A stretch of DNA of 64,000 bases from Candidatus Gastranaerophilales bacterium (GTDB taxonomy: Bacteria > Cyanobacteriota > Vampirovibrionia > Gastranaerophilales > Gastranaerophilaceae), in contig CALUPF010000013.1 in NCBI GenBank assembly GCA_944322545.1, forward strand, positions 1-64,000, read 5' to 3'. The translations under genes and the position numbers were made by a program. Below are positions 63,613 through 64,000 of the stretch, piece after piece. Within the stretch, counting starts at the first letter, position 1. Each line of letters opens with the position of its first letter. Below the pieces are notes generated by a model that was given only the letters and a program-made list of their open reading frames with translations, ran no database searches and had not been told where the DNA came from.

Positions 63613-64000
63613 ATGTCAGTACATAAAAAATCAAGAGAAGAAATAAAACTGATGAAAGAAGCAGGTAATGTTGTTGCTTTAGTTCATCAGGAAATGAAAA
63701 GAATAATCGAGCCTGGCATTTCAACAAAATATCTAGATGATGTAGCTCGCAAAATCATCAAAGAAAACAAATGTATACCAACATTTCTTGGATATAACGG
63801 TTTTCCTGCTGCAATATGCGCATCTGTTAACGGCGAGGTTGTCCACGGGATACCAAGAGAAAGCTGTATATTAAAAGAAGGCGATATCGTAAGCATAGAT
63901 GTAGGAGCGACTTACAGAGGTCTTGTAGGCGATGGAGCTTGGACATATCCAGTTGGAAACATCTCAGATGAATGTAAAATGCTTCTTGAAACAACTGAAC
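63613..64000 (+). CDS. map: methionine aminopeptidase, type I (5' part)
   Basis: The first 129 residues of MetAP, cut by the window end. KSREEIKLMKEAGNVVALVHQEM starts the family, FLGYNGFPAAICASVNGEVVHGIP contains the active-site His, and GDIVSIDVGATYRGLVGDGAWTYPVG contains the first two metal-binding Asp residues. It removes N-terminal Met co-translationally. The ATG at 63613 is 16 bases after adk, hence the same operon. No N-terminal zinc finger, as usual for bacterial type I. Confidence 0.95.
   Translation, partial: MSVHKKSREEIKLMKEAGNVVALVHQEMKRIIEPGISTKYLDDVARKIIKENKCIPTFLGYNGFPAAICASVNGEVVHGIPRESCILKEGDIVSIDVGATYRGLVGDGAWTYPVGNISDECKMLLETTE

Overview
The window is an AT-rich chromosomal segment that I assign, by inference, to a non-photosynthetic relative of Cyanobacteria (Melainabacteria/Vampirovibrionia, most like the gut order Gastranaerophilales). 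The main reasons are a beta-prime RNA polymerase subunit split into rpoC1 and rpoC2 with a roughly 650-residue insertion in the trigger loop, a tmRNA tag starting ANN, flagella together with type IV pilus genes, and no photosynthesis gene.

Layout. 1-0.8 kb: complete tmRNA whose 3' end is repeated downstream, which looks like an integration scar. 0.8-8.7 kb: a small unknown gene, an AlkD-like DNA glycosylase, then a surface-glycan operon on the minus strand (XRE regulator, two GT2 glycosyltransferases, radical SAM enzyme, TupA-like ATP-grasp enzyme, aminotransferase-HAD fusion) facing a second XRE gene. Five otherwise unrelated enzymes of this operon share a short ITILG-type terminal peptide. 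8.7-21.7 kb: housekeeping and lineage-specific genes (LOG, Hsp20, Fe-alcohol dehydrogenase, family 4 uracil-DNA glycosylase, YjfB-like protein, several unknowns, ECF sigma/anti-sigma pair, polyprenol-phosphate GT2).

21.7-31.3 kb: a plus-strand signalling and motility block (GAF-HD-GYP, TPR protein, two LuxR-type response regulators, pentapeptide protein), then a flagellar export operon: double-SpoA FliM/N-like protein, FliO, FliP, FliQ with a long tail, a pilus-secretin N-domain protein, FliR. 31.3-41.3 kb: calpain-like protein, HNH nuclease, orphan ABC permease, response regulator-kinase, lytic transglycosylase, OppF-like ATPase, secreted proteins including a degenerate M48 peptidase.

41.4-52.9 kb: rpoB-rpoC1-rpoC2, the vegetative-type sigma factor and RlmB. 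53-58.2 kb: PilM-PilN fusion, PilO, agmatinase-type ureohydrolase, nanE-nanK. 58.2-62.6 kb: four flagellin genes on the minus strand, with GC-rich tandem repeats of about 62 bp after two of their terminators and hairpins resembling CsrA sites in three leaders. 62.9-64 kb: adk and the start of map.

The window links surface glycans, flagella, pili and c-di-GMP turnover. The most novel-looking signals are the shared terminal peptide on the glycan enzymes, the CsrA-like flagellin leaders and the flagellin-locus repeat arrays. Functions are read from protein motifs by eye; no database search was run.
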